This document shows, one piece after another, positions 42,930 through 54,893 of a DNA stretch of 64,000 nucleotides (the first letter of the stretch is position 1; each line of letters begins with the position of its first letter). Location: assembly GCA_028753945.1 (NCBI GenBank), contig JAPNXP010000004.1, forward strand, positions 4,526,001 to 4,590,000, read 5' to 3'. Under the pieces are notes generated by a model, which worked only from the letters and a program-made list of their open reading frames with translations, did no database searches and was not told the origin of the DNA. The stretch is from Hexactinellida sp. DTS-2022. Its lineage: Eukaryota > Porifera > Hexactinellida. Made by a program: the position numbers and the translations under genes.

Positions 42930-43216
42930 CTTATAGGGTAAAATTTATTGGTCAAATGTATTGACCCAGAATTATTTGTATTTATTTTTTCAGCCAATTA
43001 AATTGCAGTCTCAGTTAGGCTTTCTATAATGCATAATTAACAGCTGATAGTTTTGTCACCTTTTGAAAGGGAAGACATGAATATTTTTCTTAGATATTAG
43101 AACTTGTTCCTAGAAACAAAATTTCCTACCCCTCTGCCAAATTTCAAGTCTGTAGCTCTTACCAGTTCCTCAATCAATTCCGAACAAAACAAATCATTGT
43201 GATTTAATATATAAGA
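42930..43216 (-). mobile_element. Helitron-like family F copy
   Basis: Reverse-oriented relative of 23486-24010: CAATTAAATTGCAGTCTCAG, TTTTGTCACCTTTTGAAAGG, and the terminus ATTGTGATTTAATATATAAG at 43196-43215. No coding sequence and no TG tract at this copy. Confidence 0.5.
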
Positions 43217-43219
43217 TTA

Positions 43220-44279
43220 CTCAATGAAAGTATATTGAAGCTTCTAAATAATTAATTTTATCAATTATATTAACATGATTACAATACACATTTGTATGTT
43301 TGTTTGGAGGTACGAGAAACGAAATTACTTTTCATACCCTGTAGACATGCAAATTGGTGTAGATTGCCGCATTAAATTTCAAGAACTTGGATTAACATGT
43401 CCTATTTATCATTCACCAAGTCAGAGCAGTTTGGAAATAATATCATTTAGAAATTCCTTAATTCCCACACACTGACCTTGAGTTTGAGATTTTCTGATTA
43501 ATTCCCAATCCCATTCTGAATGGACTGGGATTAATCTTAAAAAATTCCCTAGGGACTTGGCCACATGTCTGGTTGTATATTATAACAATTGTTATTTTTT
43601 GTTTTAGACTACTTTTCCAATATTGAGAAAGTAGTCTGAATAATGTCAATATCTTAGATTCGGAGAATTCCCACATACGGAGTTTAACGTAGTCTCGGAT
43701 TGGGATTAGTAGGGCTCATAGGTTAGTCCATTACGGTGACATTGTGAGATCATTGCCCATTGGTGATTCAATTGGAAAGATTTTGTATGGCCATGGCCCT
43801 ACCAACCATACCAGAGCCTACGCCTTTGTATTGTTAATTTAAGTTGCACATTTAAACACATTTACTACATAAATAGAACGTAATTACTTATTTACTCGCT
43901 ACATATTCTCAACTTAGTGATATTGATAAGCTGATTTAACAGCAAGACCAGCTATTAAACCAACTAACAACACAACCAGTTTATCAATAAACTCAACATT
44001 AATTTGAGAATGTGTCGCGATTAAATATGTTCTCTTTATGGTGAATGTATTGAAAATTATATGTATTGAAGATTGAACTGGTGGCTTGAGTGAAATGGTT
44101 TGAATTCGTGAGTAGATTAGGATAAATATTTATTACGTGCCTATAATCTCGTTCGCTTTTGCTAGGGAATAAATACTTAACTATTCCACTTAATTCATTA
44201 TCATGTATAATTTACACTTTTACCACTCAATATAATTAAATTACAAAAGGACTCGTATTCATTTTGTATTAATCTATAT
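43220..44279. other. AT-rich stretch without recognised gene
   Basis: Contains inverted pieces AATTCCCAATCCCATTC (43502) and GGATTGGGATTAG (43697), hinting at a decayed inverted-repeat element of ~200 bp. The short open frames match nothing I know. Confidence 0.4.
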
Positions 44280-44557
44280 CAGAGATGGAACCGGTCGGGA
44301 TTTTCATGACCCGACCCGACCGGTGCAGTTGGAAATTTGACCCGACCCGACCGGCCGGTCGACCGGTCAATCATAGCTAGCAATAATTTATAAATAATAG
44401 AAAACAAATTATGAATTATGATATTGAATAGATCATATCGAGATCTCGACCGGCCGGTCAGGGTTCGACCGGCCGGTCAAGGTTCCGACCGGTACCCGAC
44501 CCGACCCGACCCGACCGGTCGACCGGTGCCGGTCAGACCCGACCGGTTCCGTCTCTG
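44280..44557. mobile_element. hAT-like MITE of CCGACC repeats, TSD ATCTATAT
   Basis: Begins CAGAGATGGAACCGGTCGGG and ends CCGACCGGTTCCGTCTCTG, flanked by ATCTATAT at 44272-44279 and 44558-44565. Nearly all of the arms is built from GACCCGACC and GACCGGCCGGTC units, self-complementary. Confidence 0.88.
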
Positions 44558-44988
44558 ATCTATATACTACGTAAGTACTATATGATACTAGTTTGCTTAC
44601 TTACTTAAAATTAAAAATCTCAATCTTATTCTTAGTCATTAATTCTCCAACTTTAACAACAAAGCCTTATTTGCAAGTAGTTTATTCTAAATTCGTATTT
44701 AGCATATGCAATTACGTACTTAAAATAACCGTATAAAGCTAGTCTCTAGGTAAATAGTAAATTCTAATATTTTACAAACTTGTTTACCTATATTGTCAAT
44801 AACAACAACAAATAGACATAATATAAATTTGTGAGTATAAAATTCGTATTCAGCATACTTGATTACCTAGTATTCACATTTAGAAGTGACAAATAACTGG
44901 ATTCGACCTGGGATATAATTAATTTTTAACAACCCATAATATTTGGACTGAAACTCATTTTCGCCTACAACAGATATATAGCCTATTA

Positions 44989-45376
44989 CAGTCAACTCCC
45001 CTTATAACCAAGTCGGATATAACGAGTACCTGCTTATAACGAAGACATTCAATGGTCCGGAAATCCTTCTATCTTATTGTGTTATTAAAACTTCGGTTAC
45101 AACGAAATGGATATAACGAAATTCCGCTTATAACGAATTAATTTATATCCCATATAGCCTCTAAACTATTGATTTACTCCGGTTATAACGAACTCCGGTT
45201 ATAACGAATACTGCTTATAATTATAACGAACTCCGGTTATAACGAACGAAATTCTACCTGTAATGAACTCTTTTAAGATCGAACTCCGCTTATAACGAAC
45301 TCTGGTTATAACAAACTCCGGTTATAACGAAATTAAACCATGGTCCCGAGCACTTCGTTATAACGGGAGTTGACTG
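44989..45376. mobile_element. pogo-like MITE with many TTATAACGAA units, TA duplication
   Basis: Begins CAGTCAACTCCCCTTATAAC and ends GTTATAACGGGAGTTGACTG; TA at 44987-44988 and 45377-45378. The interior has about fifteen copies of a ~15-bp unit such as CTCCGGTTATAACGAA. Termini and TA duplication fit the pogo/Tigger type. Confidence 0.8.
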
Positions 45377-45379
45377 TAC

Positions 45380-46655
45380 ATTATTTTGAGGGACAAAACA
45401 AACGTCTTCAGTTGAGGGCCAATAGAAACTATTTCAGGACGACCTGGTCATTTTGGATGCATAAAACTGACATGACCTTTATATCACCATATTCCTCACA
45501 GACTTCTTTAATCACACCAATATACCAATCTTTGTCATACATGCGACATAATCACCTATAGTTAGATAAGGCAGCTGTGTAGATTATATAGAGTTTATCA
45601 CACGATTTCCTTTGAATTCCTATGTTATTGTGTAATCTAATTGGTCACTAATTCGCTTTGCTCCTATAAATGTTGCATTTATTGGAGTGTATTTATGGTA
45701 AGTACATGTCCATTGTATAGTTTTGATGTTATCTTATCTAAAACATAATTTAATTAATTGCTTTATCTATTAAGCATTTGACTCACACTTTGTTTTAAAT
45801 GTCTCTCGCAAATGAGACACTTGATGTTTGGGAATTTAAAAAATTGATGGAAAAAGACTTGCACTTGGAGTTGTCGAACAAGAGTTAAACATTTGAATAG
45901 GTGATAATATATTACTTTCTTTTGGTCGCTGTAAACTTGTTCGGGCGGGTAACTCTTTTTACTGTACCTCCAATGCCATCACAAGTTGATTTTCCGTGGG
46001 AGGTAGCGAAAAAAATTGATTTTTAATTTCAGATTCGATGTGATGCAAATAAATAGATAATACTCAAGCTAAAACACTTTATGCTGTATCTGTAATATTA
46101 ACTTCACAGCTCATTAGTTTAAAATATTGAATTTTTATTAAACATAGCAACAATACTAATGCACTTAAGATACATGTGTAGTGTATCCGAGGTCAAACAT
46201 ACCACAAACCACAAATTTCTGATGCATATATCAATTGTATAATGCTGTTGAAATTAGTGATAATCACGAATTATTCAGGAGCGCGAGACGCTTCTTTTGG
46301 AGTATCATTTTTGGAAAATTTGAATTTAGGAGCGCGAAAATTTGGATCTTCTCCTATACGGTAACATTGATTTGTGATTTAGGCGTATATAAATTGCATC
46401 AGACCAGGATTGGAGCGTATTTACAAATGGCTGTATAATACACTGGTGATAATAATTATAAAAATATGAAATATTTATCAATATGATATTAATAGAGTAT
46501 GGTTAATGGTTTTAGCCAGTATTATATTTTTATAAAAACATTAATAAATTGTAGTATCACATAAAAAGCGTTCAGAGGAACAAAAATGTGAATAACTCAT
46601 TGGGAAGAAATGGAAACCATAGTGAAATTTTCTACACAATGACTTAAGACTACTA
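45380..46655. other. AT-rich stretch without recognised gene
   Basis: Short open frames at 45370-45561 and 46235-46438 have no recognisable motif. GGAGCGCGA motifs appear twice near 46280-46335. Confidence 0.35.
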
Positions 46656-46844
46656 CAGTCGAAATCGGGTTTTTTTGCCCCCCTAAATGCATGGAAAAAA
46701 GAGGCAATTAAACCCGATACGCAAAAAAACCCGTATTTAACATTATACAGTGCTATGAGGTTATGAAGAAACAAGGAGAAGCAAGGAGGCAAAATAACCC
46801 GGAGAGGCAAAAAAACCCGTGGCAAAAAAACCCGATTTCGACTG
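46656..46844. mobile_element. pogo-like MITE, TA duplication
   Basis: Begins CAGTCGAAATCGGGTTTTTT and ends AAAACCCGATTTCGACTG; TA at 46654-46655 and 46845-46846. GCAAAAAAACCCG is repeated in the right half. The 110-residue minus-strand frame over it is an artefact. Confidence 0.8.
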
Positions 46845-46849
46845 TACAT

Positions 46850-47399
46850 ACAATAAATTAGTAAAATTACCAAAAAATAAAAAGATTTAAAATATACATT
46901 TTTGCTACGTCATGGTTACGGTTCACTTCCGGTATTGGTTTCAGTTCTAATTTTCACTAATAATACAACGGATAACTTAATATATCCATCTGATTTGAAT
47001 TCTCCATATTTAAAACATAAGTATAGGCTAGCAATTTGTAAAAGAATTGGATAATTATATCAAAAGTTATACTAGTTTAAAGTGAGATGGTGCTTCAACA
47101 TTTTGAAAAATGTTTGGATAATCAACAAATAAAGGTAATTTTCTGACGTCATAAATCAAAAACCACTCTACTAAGATTTTGAGAAAAGTAAAGACTTGCT
47201 AGTAGCTTGTTACACAGCAATTTACAGACAAATCGATTGATAGTGGTGAAATGACTGGTTGATTTGACATGGAATTCCTCATAATCATGGGTAATATTTA
47301 GGTGACCGCTAGTGACCCACATAACAGTAATGCTATTGTTTCAGAGTAGGGTTGTGCCCCCCTAAGCTGTCTATTTATATCCGTTGGCACTAGCCATAG
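46850..47399. other. AT-rich stretch without recognised gene
   Basis: No coding potential, inverted repeats or known termini were found here. Confidence 0.4.
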
Positions 47400-47407
47400 G
47401 TATATAC

Positions 47408-47642
47408 CAGGCCTTCATCTGGGTGCGCGGAGCGCACCCAGGGGTGCGTGATTTTATGGAAAATGCTGGAAGGGTGCGTGAAATTGGAATTAATTGGGTG
47501 CGCAGTGCGCACCCAGAGTATTTTTAATACTAAATTTGGTATTTTTTTGGTAAATATGCTATTTTTGGTCTATTTGGGTGCGCGATTGTAAAATAAACAT
47601 TTCCTACGGTGCGCGGATCTCTTAGGGCTAGATGAAGGCCTG
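47408..47642. mobile_element. hAT-like MITE with GGTGCGC hairpins, TSD GTATATAC
   Basis: Begins CAGGCCTTCATCTGGGTGCG and ends CTAGATGAAGGCCTG; GTATATAC flanks at 47400-47407 and 47643-47650. Internal hairpins GGGTGCGCAGTGCGCACCC and GTGCGCGGAGCGCAC. A second copy in opposite orientation lies at 59618-59853. Confidence 0.9.
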
Positions 47643-47744
47643 GTATATACGTATAAGGACAGAACAAATATATGGGGAAATACTAATCAGCGCCTGTACT
47701 GTTGAATATTTATGCTAATTAGAACTTTTCTAGATATTAACGCA

Positions 47745-48277
47745 TGTCCGTGTATAATAATATACCAACTCCAAATAGAAAATTAATTAAATATCACTAA
47801 GGAACTGTACAACTCTGGACCCCTGACTTTGCGATGTGGAGAAGTTATTGAATTAATTGGTAATAATCAAATAGACACAAATTGACACACAATGGAATGT
47901 TAGAAATGTATGGATAGACAGAGGGAACACAAATAACTGATTGGATAAATGAACTTCCTCTCGACCAATTAAATTACTGTCTCAGATAGGCATTCTATAA
48001 CGCACACATAACAATTGATAGAGGCACTAAATCCTTTTATACTAATTGAATGCTAGCTGCTAATCCATACTGGGACAACCCTCGAATTTAATTGGTTAAA
48101 GGTTTTGTCACCTTGAGGATGGAAGAAGTGAATATTTTTCTTAAAAATTTCTTATCTGGAGTGGTCAGGTAATTCCTAGATAATATGCGAAATTTGGTAC
48201 AGATCGGTTCAGGCATCTCAGAGGAGATGTGAGGGCAGACAGACAGACAGACAGACATTGTCTTTTATATATATAGA
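47745..48277 (-). mobile_element. Helitron-like family F copy
   Basis: On the minus strand it begins TCTATATATATAAAAGACAA with TGTCTGTC units. Its last 300 bases nearly duplicate 48705-49094 (CTAATCCATACTGGGACAAC, GGATGGAAGAAGTGAATATT). Just beyond the terminus, at 48280-48310, lies a hairpin GCCGCCCTCCGGGCGGC. Confidence 0.6.
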
Positions 48278-48438
48278 TACTAGCCGAAAAGCCGCCCTCC
48301 GGGCGGCGATTTTCTGCTAGTTTTCTGCCAACACGCAAACGTTTTTTAAGTGGCATACGTAATAGTTGAATAACAGGTTTGGATTTTGTATGTAAATTAT
48401 GACTGAAGTTGGCAAAATATGTCAACCCGACCTATATA

Positions 48439-48630
48439 TAGTCAGGTTCTTTTATTATAAACATTTAATGGACCAAAAATGTGTTCATAATAGAGAGACT
48501 TCATAATAAGCGAACTCAACTTAATACAACCCTATGTAAGTTGTTAAATTGGGACCATGAGGCTTGTTCATAATACAAAATCTTCACATTAAGCAGACGA
48601 AATATTGTTCATAATAAGCAGACCTGACTG
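48439..48630. mobile_element. pogo-like MITE, TA duplication
   Basis: Begins TAGTCAGGTTCTTTTATTAT and ends TTCATAATAAGCAGACCTGACTG (last 17 are inverted), TA on both sides. TTCATAATA units recur inside. Confidence 0.65.
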
Positions 48631-48704
48631 TATAGCAATAGGTATGACTATTAAATTGTCCAACAACACAAATGTAAGGTTGAATTTTATTGGTCTATAT
48701 GTAT

Positions 48705-49094
48705 ATTCAATTGTTGTTTATATTATGGGAAATCATAATGGAATACTGAACACAAATAACTGATTGGATGAATTAATTTACTCTCGCCCAATTAAATTAC
48801 AGTCTCAGTTAGGGTATTCTATACTGCACACTTAACAATTGATAGAGTCATAAAAATCCTTTTATACTAATTGAATGCTAGATGCTAATCCATACTGGGA
48901 CAACCCTCGAATTTAATTGGTTAAAGGTTTTGTCACCTTGGGGATGGAAGAAGTGAATATTTTTCTTAAAAATTCCTTATCTGGAGTGGTGAGATAATTC
49001 CTAGATAATATGCAAAATTTGGTACAGATCAGTTCAGGCATCTCGGAGGAGATGTGAGGACAGACAGACAGACATTGTCTTTTATATATATAGA
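48705..49094 (-). mobile_element. Helitron-like family F copy (second)
   Basis: A close duplicate of the outer part of 47745-48277, same orientation, same terminus TCTATATATATAAAAGACAA on the minus strand. It ends a few bases before the NHL copy 4 intron-like sequence. Confidence 0.6.
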
Positions 49095-49100
49095 TAAGAC

Positions 49101-49816
49101 TACATTATAAAATTTACTTAATAACCGAAATTTCTACTCAAGGGCACCAAAGGTGGCCCTAAAATGTTTGTATTGTTGTAGGTAAACAATTACATGTATG
49201 CCGATTACTAACTTCGGAATTACAAATTTCTTTCTTTCCAAATCGTGAAATATTTCCCATATTTAAAGTCGGTCTAATTAGCTACAAGGGTGGGGTTGGT
49301 TTCTGTTTTGAGGCTGCGCTTTCTATTCGATTTCTCGTCACGATTTACCGGTTAACCGTGCCTCAAGCAATTTCCCATCCTTCTCAATACAAATAACCTA
49401 TGTAACATTTTGTTTATACTACAGGATATTCAGTATTATAAAGTAATATTACCCATGAATATTAAATGGTAATTAACTGATCCATTTCGTAATTTGGATA
49501 AGTTAGAAACAGTATATTGAAAAATACATTAATAGTTTGTTCCATCTTAATTTACCGAATGCGAACCGCAAAACTTTTTGATCGCCCCTCATACATAGCT
49601 AGAGAAAATAATTATTTTACTATATTTGGAATAATATTCTGATTTTCAACAGACCGGCTAACTGTTTAAAACTAATTCTTTAACCGAGTTAAGGAATTCT
49701 CTTTCAATGGTTTGAATATAAATCAGTTCTTAGCCGGAATAACTACAGATTTGATTCTACTTTCGAATCATGTGTACTTGTATTCAGTGGCTGAGTTATT
49801 TAATATTCATTCATAG
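49101..49816 (+). other. 5' intron part of NHL copy 4
   Basis: Similar to the second half of the NHL copy 2 intron (from 19955). It ends with an acceptor TTCATAG at 49816. The matching first exon and TATA promoter are not found upstream, where Helitron-like family F copies begin, so the promoter was lost, or lies farther upstream than the window shows homology. Confidence 0.5.
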
Positions 49817-49827
49817 AACACTGCACA

Positions 49828-51075
49828 ATGGCTAGTGCTTATGGTGTGGGAGAAGAGAGCTTCCTCTCTCACGTGGAGAGAGTGCGTAGCGAGATACACA
49901 CTAAGTTCATAAGAGCTCACGAGCTGCTACAGGCTAGAGAAGCCGATCTGTTAGCAGAGTTACAGAGACTGGTAGACGAGTACACGGGAGAGGGAATAAC
50001 TCAACAAATCAAACAATTGTCGATTTCCAAAGTTGGTATGAGGGATACTCTTACAGATAATAAAAATAAAGATTTTCTCGAGAACCAATTGATTAATATT
50101 GATGCACACATTGCAGAATTAGATTCAAAACTCCGAACTTCAAAAGATAGCTACAAGAGTGTGTCATTGGAATGGGATGTGGAGCTGGAGAAGAAACTGA
50201 GTGTAGCAGGTGAGATACGACTTAATGCTGTGAAAGAAGGAATACGAGACTACAAGCAGATAGGAGATCCTGTTGCGGTATTTGGGAAACACAACAATAG
50301 AAAGTCTTCTTCACCTGGTGTGTTAGGGTATCCAAATGGTATAGCTATTAATCCTGTGGATAATTGTATTTACATTTGTGATGGAGGGAATGGCCGTGTT
50401 CAAGTTTATAACAAATCGTTTGCATTCGTATTCCAATTCAGTGAAAAGATGAACACACCAGTTGGCATTTGTATCGAACAGAACAAGGCATATGTCACAC
50501 AGTATAGCTCTCATTGTCTCAATGTATATTCTACAGAAGGGAAATACCTTACCTCAGTTGGGAAGAGAGGAAATAATGAATTAGAGTTTGACCTAACAAA
50601 AGGACTTGATATTTCCACTGACAGATGTAGAATATATATAGCTGAATCTGGAAATGATAGAATTCAATGTTTGAATTTAAATCTCAAATTCAACTCTTTT
50701 ATTAATGATATTTATGGAGCTATAGATGTCAAACTAACTTCTAATGAGATTGTGGTATTGTCTTGTCATAATCCCTGTGTGTCTCTATACACATATTCTC
50801 ACCAATTGATTCGTGAGATGATTCCTTTGGGTAAGCTAAATCCAGTTGGTACACCTTCTTCTCTCATTCTCGATAAATCCTTGAATATTCTCATTCCTGA
50901 CTCTACTAGGCATTGTGTTTGTATCTTCTCTTTTGGAGGAAAGTTGATCCACAGATTCGGTCGAGAAGGAGAGGAGAGAGGAGAGTTCATACAGCCAAGT
51001 GGAATAGCAATCAATGGCGAAGGGAGAATTATAGTTGCATCTAAGAACCCCGAACATTGCATCCAATTATTTTGA
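49828..51075 (+). CDS. Coiled-coil NHL-repeat protein, copy 4
   Basis: 415 residues, intact. Residues 1-55 are almost identical to the other copies, 57-105 are clearly different (for example KQLSISKVGMRDTLTDNKNK), and 106-150 are again nearly identical, a mosaic pattern. The NHL propeller from 157 to 415 has the same blades as copy 1 (YPNGIAINPVDNCIYICDGG, DRCRIYIAESGND, ILDKSLNILIPDSTRHC, QPSGIAINGEGRIIVASKNP). No RING or B-box. The acceptor lies 11 bases before the ATG. Its promoter is uncertain because the known first exon is not found upstream. Confidence 0.85.
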   Translation: MASAYGVGEESFLSHVERVRSEIHTKFIRAHELLQAREADLLAELQRLVDEYTGEGITQQIKQLSISKVGMRDTLTDNKNKDFLENQLINIDAHIAELDSKLRTSKDSYKSVSLEWDVELEKKLSVAGEIRLNAVKEGIRDYKQIGDPVAVFGKHNNRKSSSPGVLGYPNGIAINPVDNCIYICDGGNGRVQVYNKSFAFVFQFSEKMNTPVGICIEQNKAYVTQYSSHCLNVYSTEGKYLTSVGKRGNNELEFDLTKGLDISTDRCRIYIAESGNDRIQCLNLNLKFNSFINDIYGAIDVKLTSNEIVVLSCHNPCVSLYTYSHQLIREMIPLGKLNPVGTPSSLILDKSLNILIPDSTRHCVCIFSFGGKLIHRFGREGEERGEFIQPSGIAINGEGRIIVASKNPEHCIQLF

Positions 51076-52043
51076 ATTCTAACATTAACTACATATCTAA
51101 CATTTCCTTTCTTTATCTTGTTTTCTAATTTACTATTCCTTTCCTAACTTGTACCTGTATTGAGACTCTCCTGAATTCTTTATAATTGTTTTTTAGTGTG
51201 CTTCTTCTAGTAAAAAACGTTATAGTAGGGTCCTACTATAGTTTTATACTATAAGTGCACACTATTGAATTTACCTCTGTCGGACTTCCGGCTGGCCGGC
51301 TGGCCGGCCGTACGCGATGGCCTGACTAAACCATTGGTGATAGAGATTTCAAATTTGGACAGGAGATATAGAATTTCCTGGAGATGATCACCTCGAAGCC
51401 TGATTTCTCAATTTGGCTTTTGTTCGTCAGTTATATCGAAATTTGTATTCTGGTTCAGTGACTCTTTAATAATTCGAATTAGTTATTGAAAATATAGAGG
51501 TTGTATTCTCCTAAGGATGTTCTTTCTATATATCAATTAAAATTATTAGGTCGCTAATCAATTCTACGTTTTATTAACGATTATTTACATAAATCAGCCA
51601 TCTTCTCCATATTTGTAATTACTCTATAGTATACTCAATACAATAGAACATATTACATAAGCCTACTATCTGCTAGGATAATGACTGTTATTGATTGGTT
51701 TGTAAGTGAATATGTGTTTCATACAAGTGCAATTGAAACACTTGGAAGTCGGAATATTTTACAAGTTGATGATGATGTCAATTTATTATTCAAGATATCT
51801 AGTAACGTAAATACTAGCACGTATTCCTAATTTCTATTTGTAATATTTAATCTTTAATTAATTTAATTAAACATTTGAAGTCTTCACAATTCAAACATTA
51901 ATTAAATTGTATTACATTAAGATGAAATGTAATTTGAATATTGAAATTCTAGTTAAATTAAACATTGGGGAAGTGTAATCAGAAGGAGCACACTCCCATC
52001 CCGTCTGTGAGGGGTTTTTTTAATTTGAATTGGATTAGTTATA
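51076..52043. other. 3' flank of NHL copy 4 and spacer
   Basis: The first ~110 bases resemble the 3' flank of copy 1 (ACTACATATCT, GAGACTCTCCTGAATT). 51189-51240 repeats the 4101-4153 block. A GGCCGGCTGGCCGGC patch lies at 51290-51310. The rest is AT-rich without recognised features. Confidence 0.45.
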
Positions 52044-53005
52044 TCTATATTATTAAATCTCGATTGTTGTTTGTGTGTGTGTGTGTGTGTGTGTTTGTTT
52101 GTCCGGATTGTATTAAAGTGATTGGGGGAATAGAAACCGCAATTAATATTGAGATATAAACTAACTTTCAAATGTTATAATAGGTAAACAAATGTTATAA
52201 TAGGTAAACAAGTATGCTGAACACGAATTTCGCGTTTATAAATTTCTCATATGAATATTTGTTGTTGTTGTTTACACAAAATAGGTAAACAAATTAATGA
52301 AAATTCAAAATCAACCTAGAAGTTAGCTTTCAACGGGTATTATAGGTAAACAAGTATGCTGAACACGAATTTCGCGTTTAAAAATTTCTCATATGAATAT
52401 TTGTTGTTGTTGTTTACACAAAATAGGTAAACAAATTAATGAAAATTCAAAATCAACCTAGAAGTTAGCTTTCAACGGGTATTATAGGTAAACAAGTATG
52501 CTGAACACGAATTTCGCGTTTAAAAATTTCTCATATGAATATTTGTTGTTGTTGTTTACACAAAATAGGTAAACAAATTAATGAAAATTCAAAATCAACC
52601 TAGAAGTTAGCTTTCAACGGGTATTATAGGTAAACAAGTATGCTGAACACGAATTTCGCGTTAAAAAATTTCTCATATGAATATTTGTTGTTGTTGTCTA
52701 CACAAAATAGGTAAACAAATTAATGAAAATTCAAAATCAACCTAGAAGTTAGCTTTCAACGGGTATAATAGGTAAACAAGATGATGAACACGATTTTCGC
52801 ATTTATAAAATTCTAATATGAGTATTTGTTGTTGTTGTTGTTGTTTACACAAATAGGTAAACAAATTAATAAAAAATTCAAAATCATAACGCCCCTTTCT
52901 ACCATTTCCATGGTAGAAAGTGTGAGGAGTAAGGCCGCACAGCGGCCGTTAACTTGAGGTGCGTAGCACCGATCAGTCGCAAAGCGACCGAGACCGAAGG
53001 GCTCG
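52044..53005 (+). mobile_element. Non-autonomous Helitron-like element with 142-bp repeats
   Basis: Begins TCTATATTATTAAATCTCG, has a TG tract (52071-52094), five units of a ~142-bp tandem repeat (52190-52870), and a 3' part with small hairpins GGCCGCACAGCGGCC, GGTGCGTAGCACC and GTCGCAAAGCGAC, ending GACCGAAGGGCTCG at 53005. This layout (conserved 5' end, internal tandem repeats, 3' hairpins) is that of DINE-1/HINE-type elements. An almost identical 5' end follows directly at 53006. Confidence 0.6.
52190..52870 (+). repeat. Satellite array 1, ~142-bp unit, five copies
   Basis: The block CTGAACACGAATTTCGCG recurs with ACACG at 52221, 52363, 52505, 52647 and 52788: spacing 142, 142, 142, 141. 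Each unit includes TAGGTAAACAA, TTGTTGTTGTTTAC and AAATCAACCTAGAAGTTAGC. Confidence 0.92.
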
Positions 53006-53149
53006 TCTATATTATTAAATCTCGATTGTTGTGTGTGTGTGTGTGTGTGTGTGTGTTTGTTTGTCCGGATTGTATTAAAGTGATGGGGGAATATAAACCG
53101 CATTAATATTGGGATATAATCATATAAACTAACTTTCAAATGTTATAAT

Positions 53150-53760
53150 AGGTAAACAAGTATGCTGAACACGAATTTCGCGTTTATAAATTTCTCATAT
53201 GAATATTTGTTGTTGTTGTTGACACAAAATAGGTAAACAAATTAATGAAAATTCAAAATCAACCTAGAAGTTAGCTTTCAACGGGTATTATAGGTAAGCA
53301 ATATGCTGAACACGAATTTCGCGTTTATAAATTTCTCATATGAATATTTGTTGTTGTTGTTGACACAAAATAGGTAAACAAATTAATGAAAATTCAAAAT
53401 CAACCTAGAAGTTAGCTTTCAACGGGTATTATAGGTAAGCAATATGCTGAACACGAATTTCGCGTTTATAAATTTCTCATATGAATATTTGTTGTTGTTG
53501 TTGACACAAAATAGGTAAACAAATTAATGAAAATTTAAAATCAACCTAGAAGTTAGCTTTCAACGGGTATTATAGGTAAGCAATATGCTGAACACGAATT
53601 TCGCGTTTATAAATTTCTCATATGAATATTTGTTGTTGTTGTTGACACAAAATAGGTAAACAAATTAATGAAAATTCAAAATCAACTTAGAAGTTAGCTT
53701 TCAACGGGTATTATAGGTAAGCAATATGCTGAACACGAATTTCGCATTTATAAATTTCTA
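53150..53760 (+). repeat. Satellite array 2, 141-bp unit, five copies
   Basis: Related to array 1; ACACG at 53169, 53310, 53451, 53592 and 53733, exactly 141 apart. The units here carry GGTAAGCAATATGCTG in place of GGTAAACAAGTATGCTG and TTGTTGACAC in place of TTGTTTACAC, so each array has homogenised separately. Confidence 0.92.
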
Positions 53761-53985
53761 AACAGATATGATACTATAGATAATTTGATTAATTAGAATG
53801 TAAAAATAGTGTAGTTAACCAATGATAATTTTCTACTTAATATTAATTTAATTGGTTAATTTTATAACAGCTTTATGTATGCAGGAATTGTTAACCAATG
53901 AGAATTAACTAATTAAGTATGCAGAGAGAATTATATATTAGTGTATAGTAGCTGTATAGAGCTCAATAATACATTTTGTTCAAGA

Positions 53986-54892
53986 ATGTCGGATAATAAT
54001 TTTCCAAATACTAAACTGTTCAATACGGAAGCAGAGCGAAAGCGCTTAATGCGTGAGAATGAGACTCCTGGCGAAAGAGCTCTCCGTCTTGAGAAGCAAC
54101 GAGAGCGACAAACCTCTCGGAGACTGGCGCAGTCTGACGCAGAGACTGCTATGAGCTTGGAAAACCAGCGCGAACTCCAGGAGGCCCTCAGACAAAGTGA
54201 GTCTGAGGCTGAATCAGCTGACCGCTTGGAGTACAAGCGCAAACACCAGGGGACCCTCAGACAAAATGAGTCTGAGTCTGAATCAGCTGATCGCTTGGAG
54301 TACAAGCGCAAACACCAGGAGGTCCTCAGACAAAGTGAGTCTGAAAATGAACGAATTGTTCGTTTGAAGTCCCGGACTCTGTTGTATGAGACGAGTAAGA
54401 CTCCAATCTAAGAGGTACCTCAATTTAGCCAGATCACAAATCTCTTCTGAGGTTAGTGATGGTTTGGTTGATGAACATTCAATAGGTAATATGTCCTATA
54501 ATTGTTCAATTTGTGATGCTAAGTTTTGGAAGAGTGAAAAGCTTTCCACCAGTACGAAAGCATGTGCAAAGTTTTCCCTCTGTTGCGGAGAGGGCAAGGT
54601 CGTTCTTCCCTCCTTAGATAAACTTCCTGAGTTGTTAGGCCATCTGCTCACAGTTACTGATAGCAGAGGCAAGTACTTCAGGAGCCACATACGAGCATAC
54701 AACTCAAGCCTTGCGTTTTGTTCCCTCGGAGCAAATATCGACAAAGAGCTTGCTAATGCTAGACGTGGTGTATACTATATACCTTCCGTATTCAGGGCGT
54801 TGTGCACCATTACATTGGAAGTTTGCTTCCAAATAGTGATGAAGCACCAGTTTTTCCCAGATTTACATCCACGACGGTACTGCAGAGGCTGA
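53986..54892 (+). pseudogene. Helitron N-terminal region (charged repeats, zinc finger), broken
   Basis: The first frame (ATG at 53986 to 54411) has three copies of a ~25-residue charged repeat (RQSESEAESADRLEYKRKHQ), as found at the N-terminus of many Helitron proteins. A frameshift near 54390 leads to a second frame with a Cys-x2-Cys segment (NCSICDAKFW), FSLCCGEGKVVLP, a SHIRAYNSSLAFCSLGANID segment and RGVYYIPSVF, the Helitron-like N-terminal domain. Another slip at about 54860 joins it to the last frame. The HUH nuclease that normally follows is absent. Confidence 0.75.
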
Positions 54893-54893
54893 A

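Noticed and set aside
46541..46873. 110-residue hydrophobic minus-strand frame
   Set aside because: It lies across the pogo-like MITE and its poly-A/T tracts; no independent support.
52190..53760. CRISPR-like regular array
   Set aside because: Units are ~141 bp with no unique spacers between short repeats, and the genome is eukaryotic; it is a satellite.
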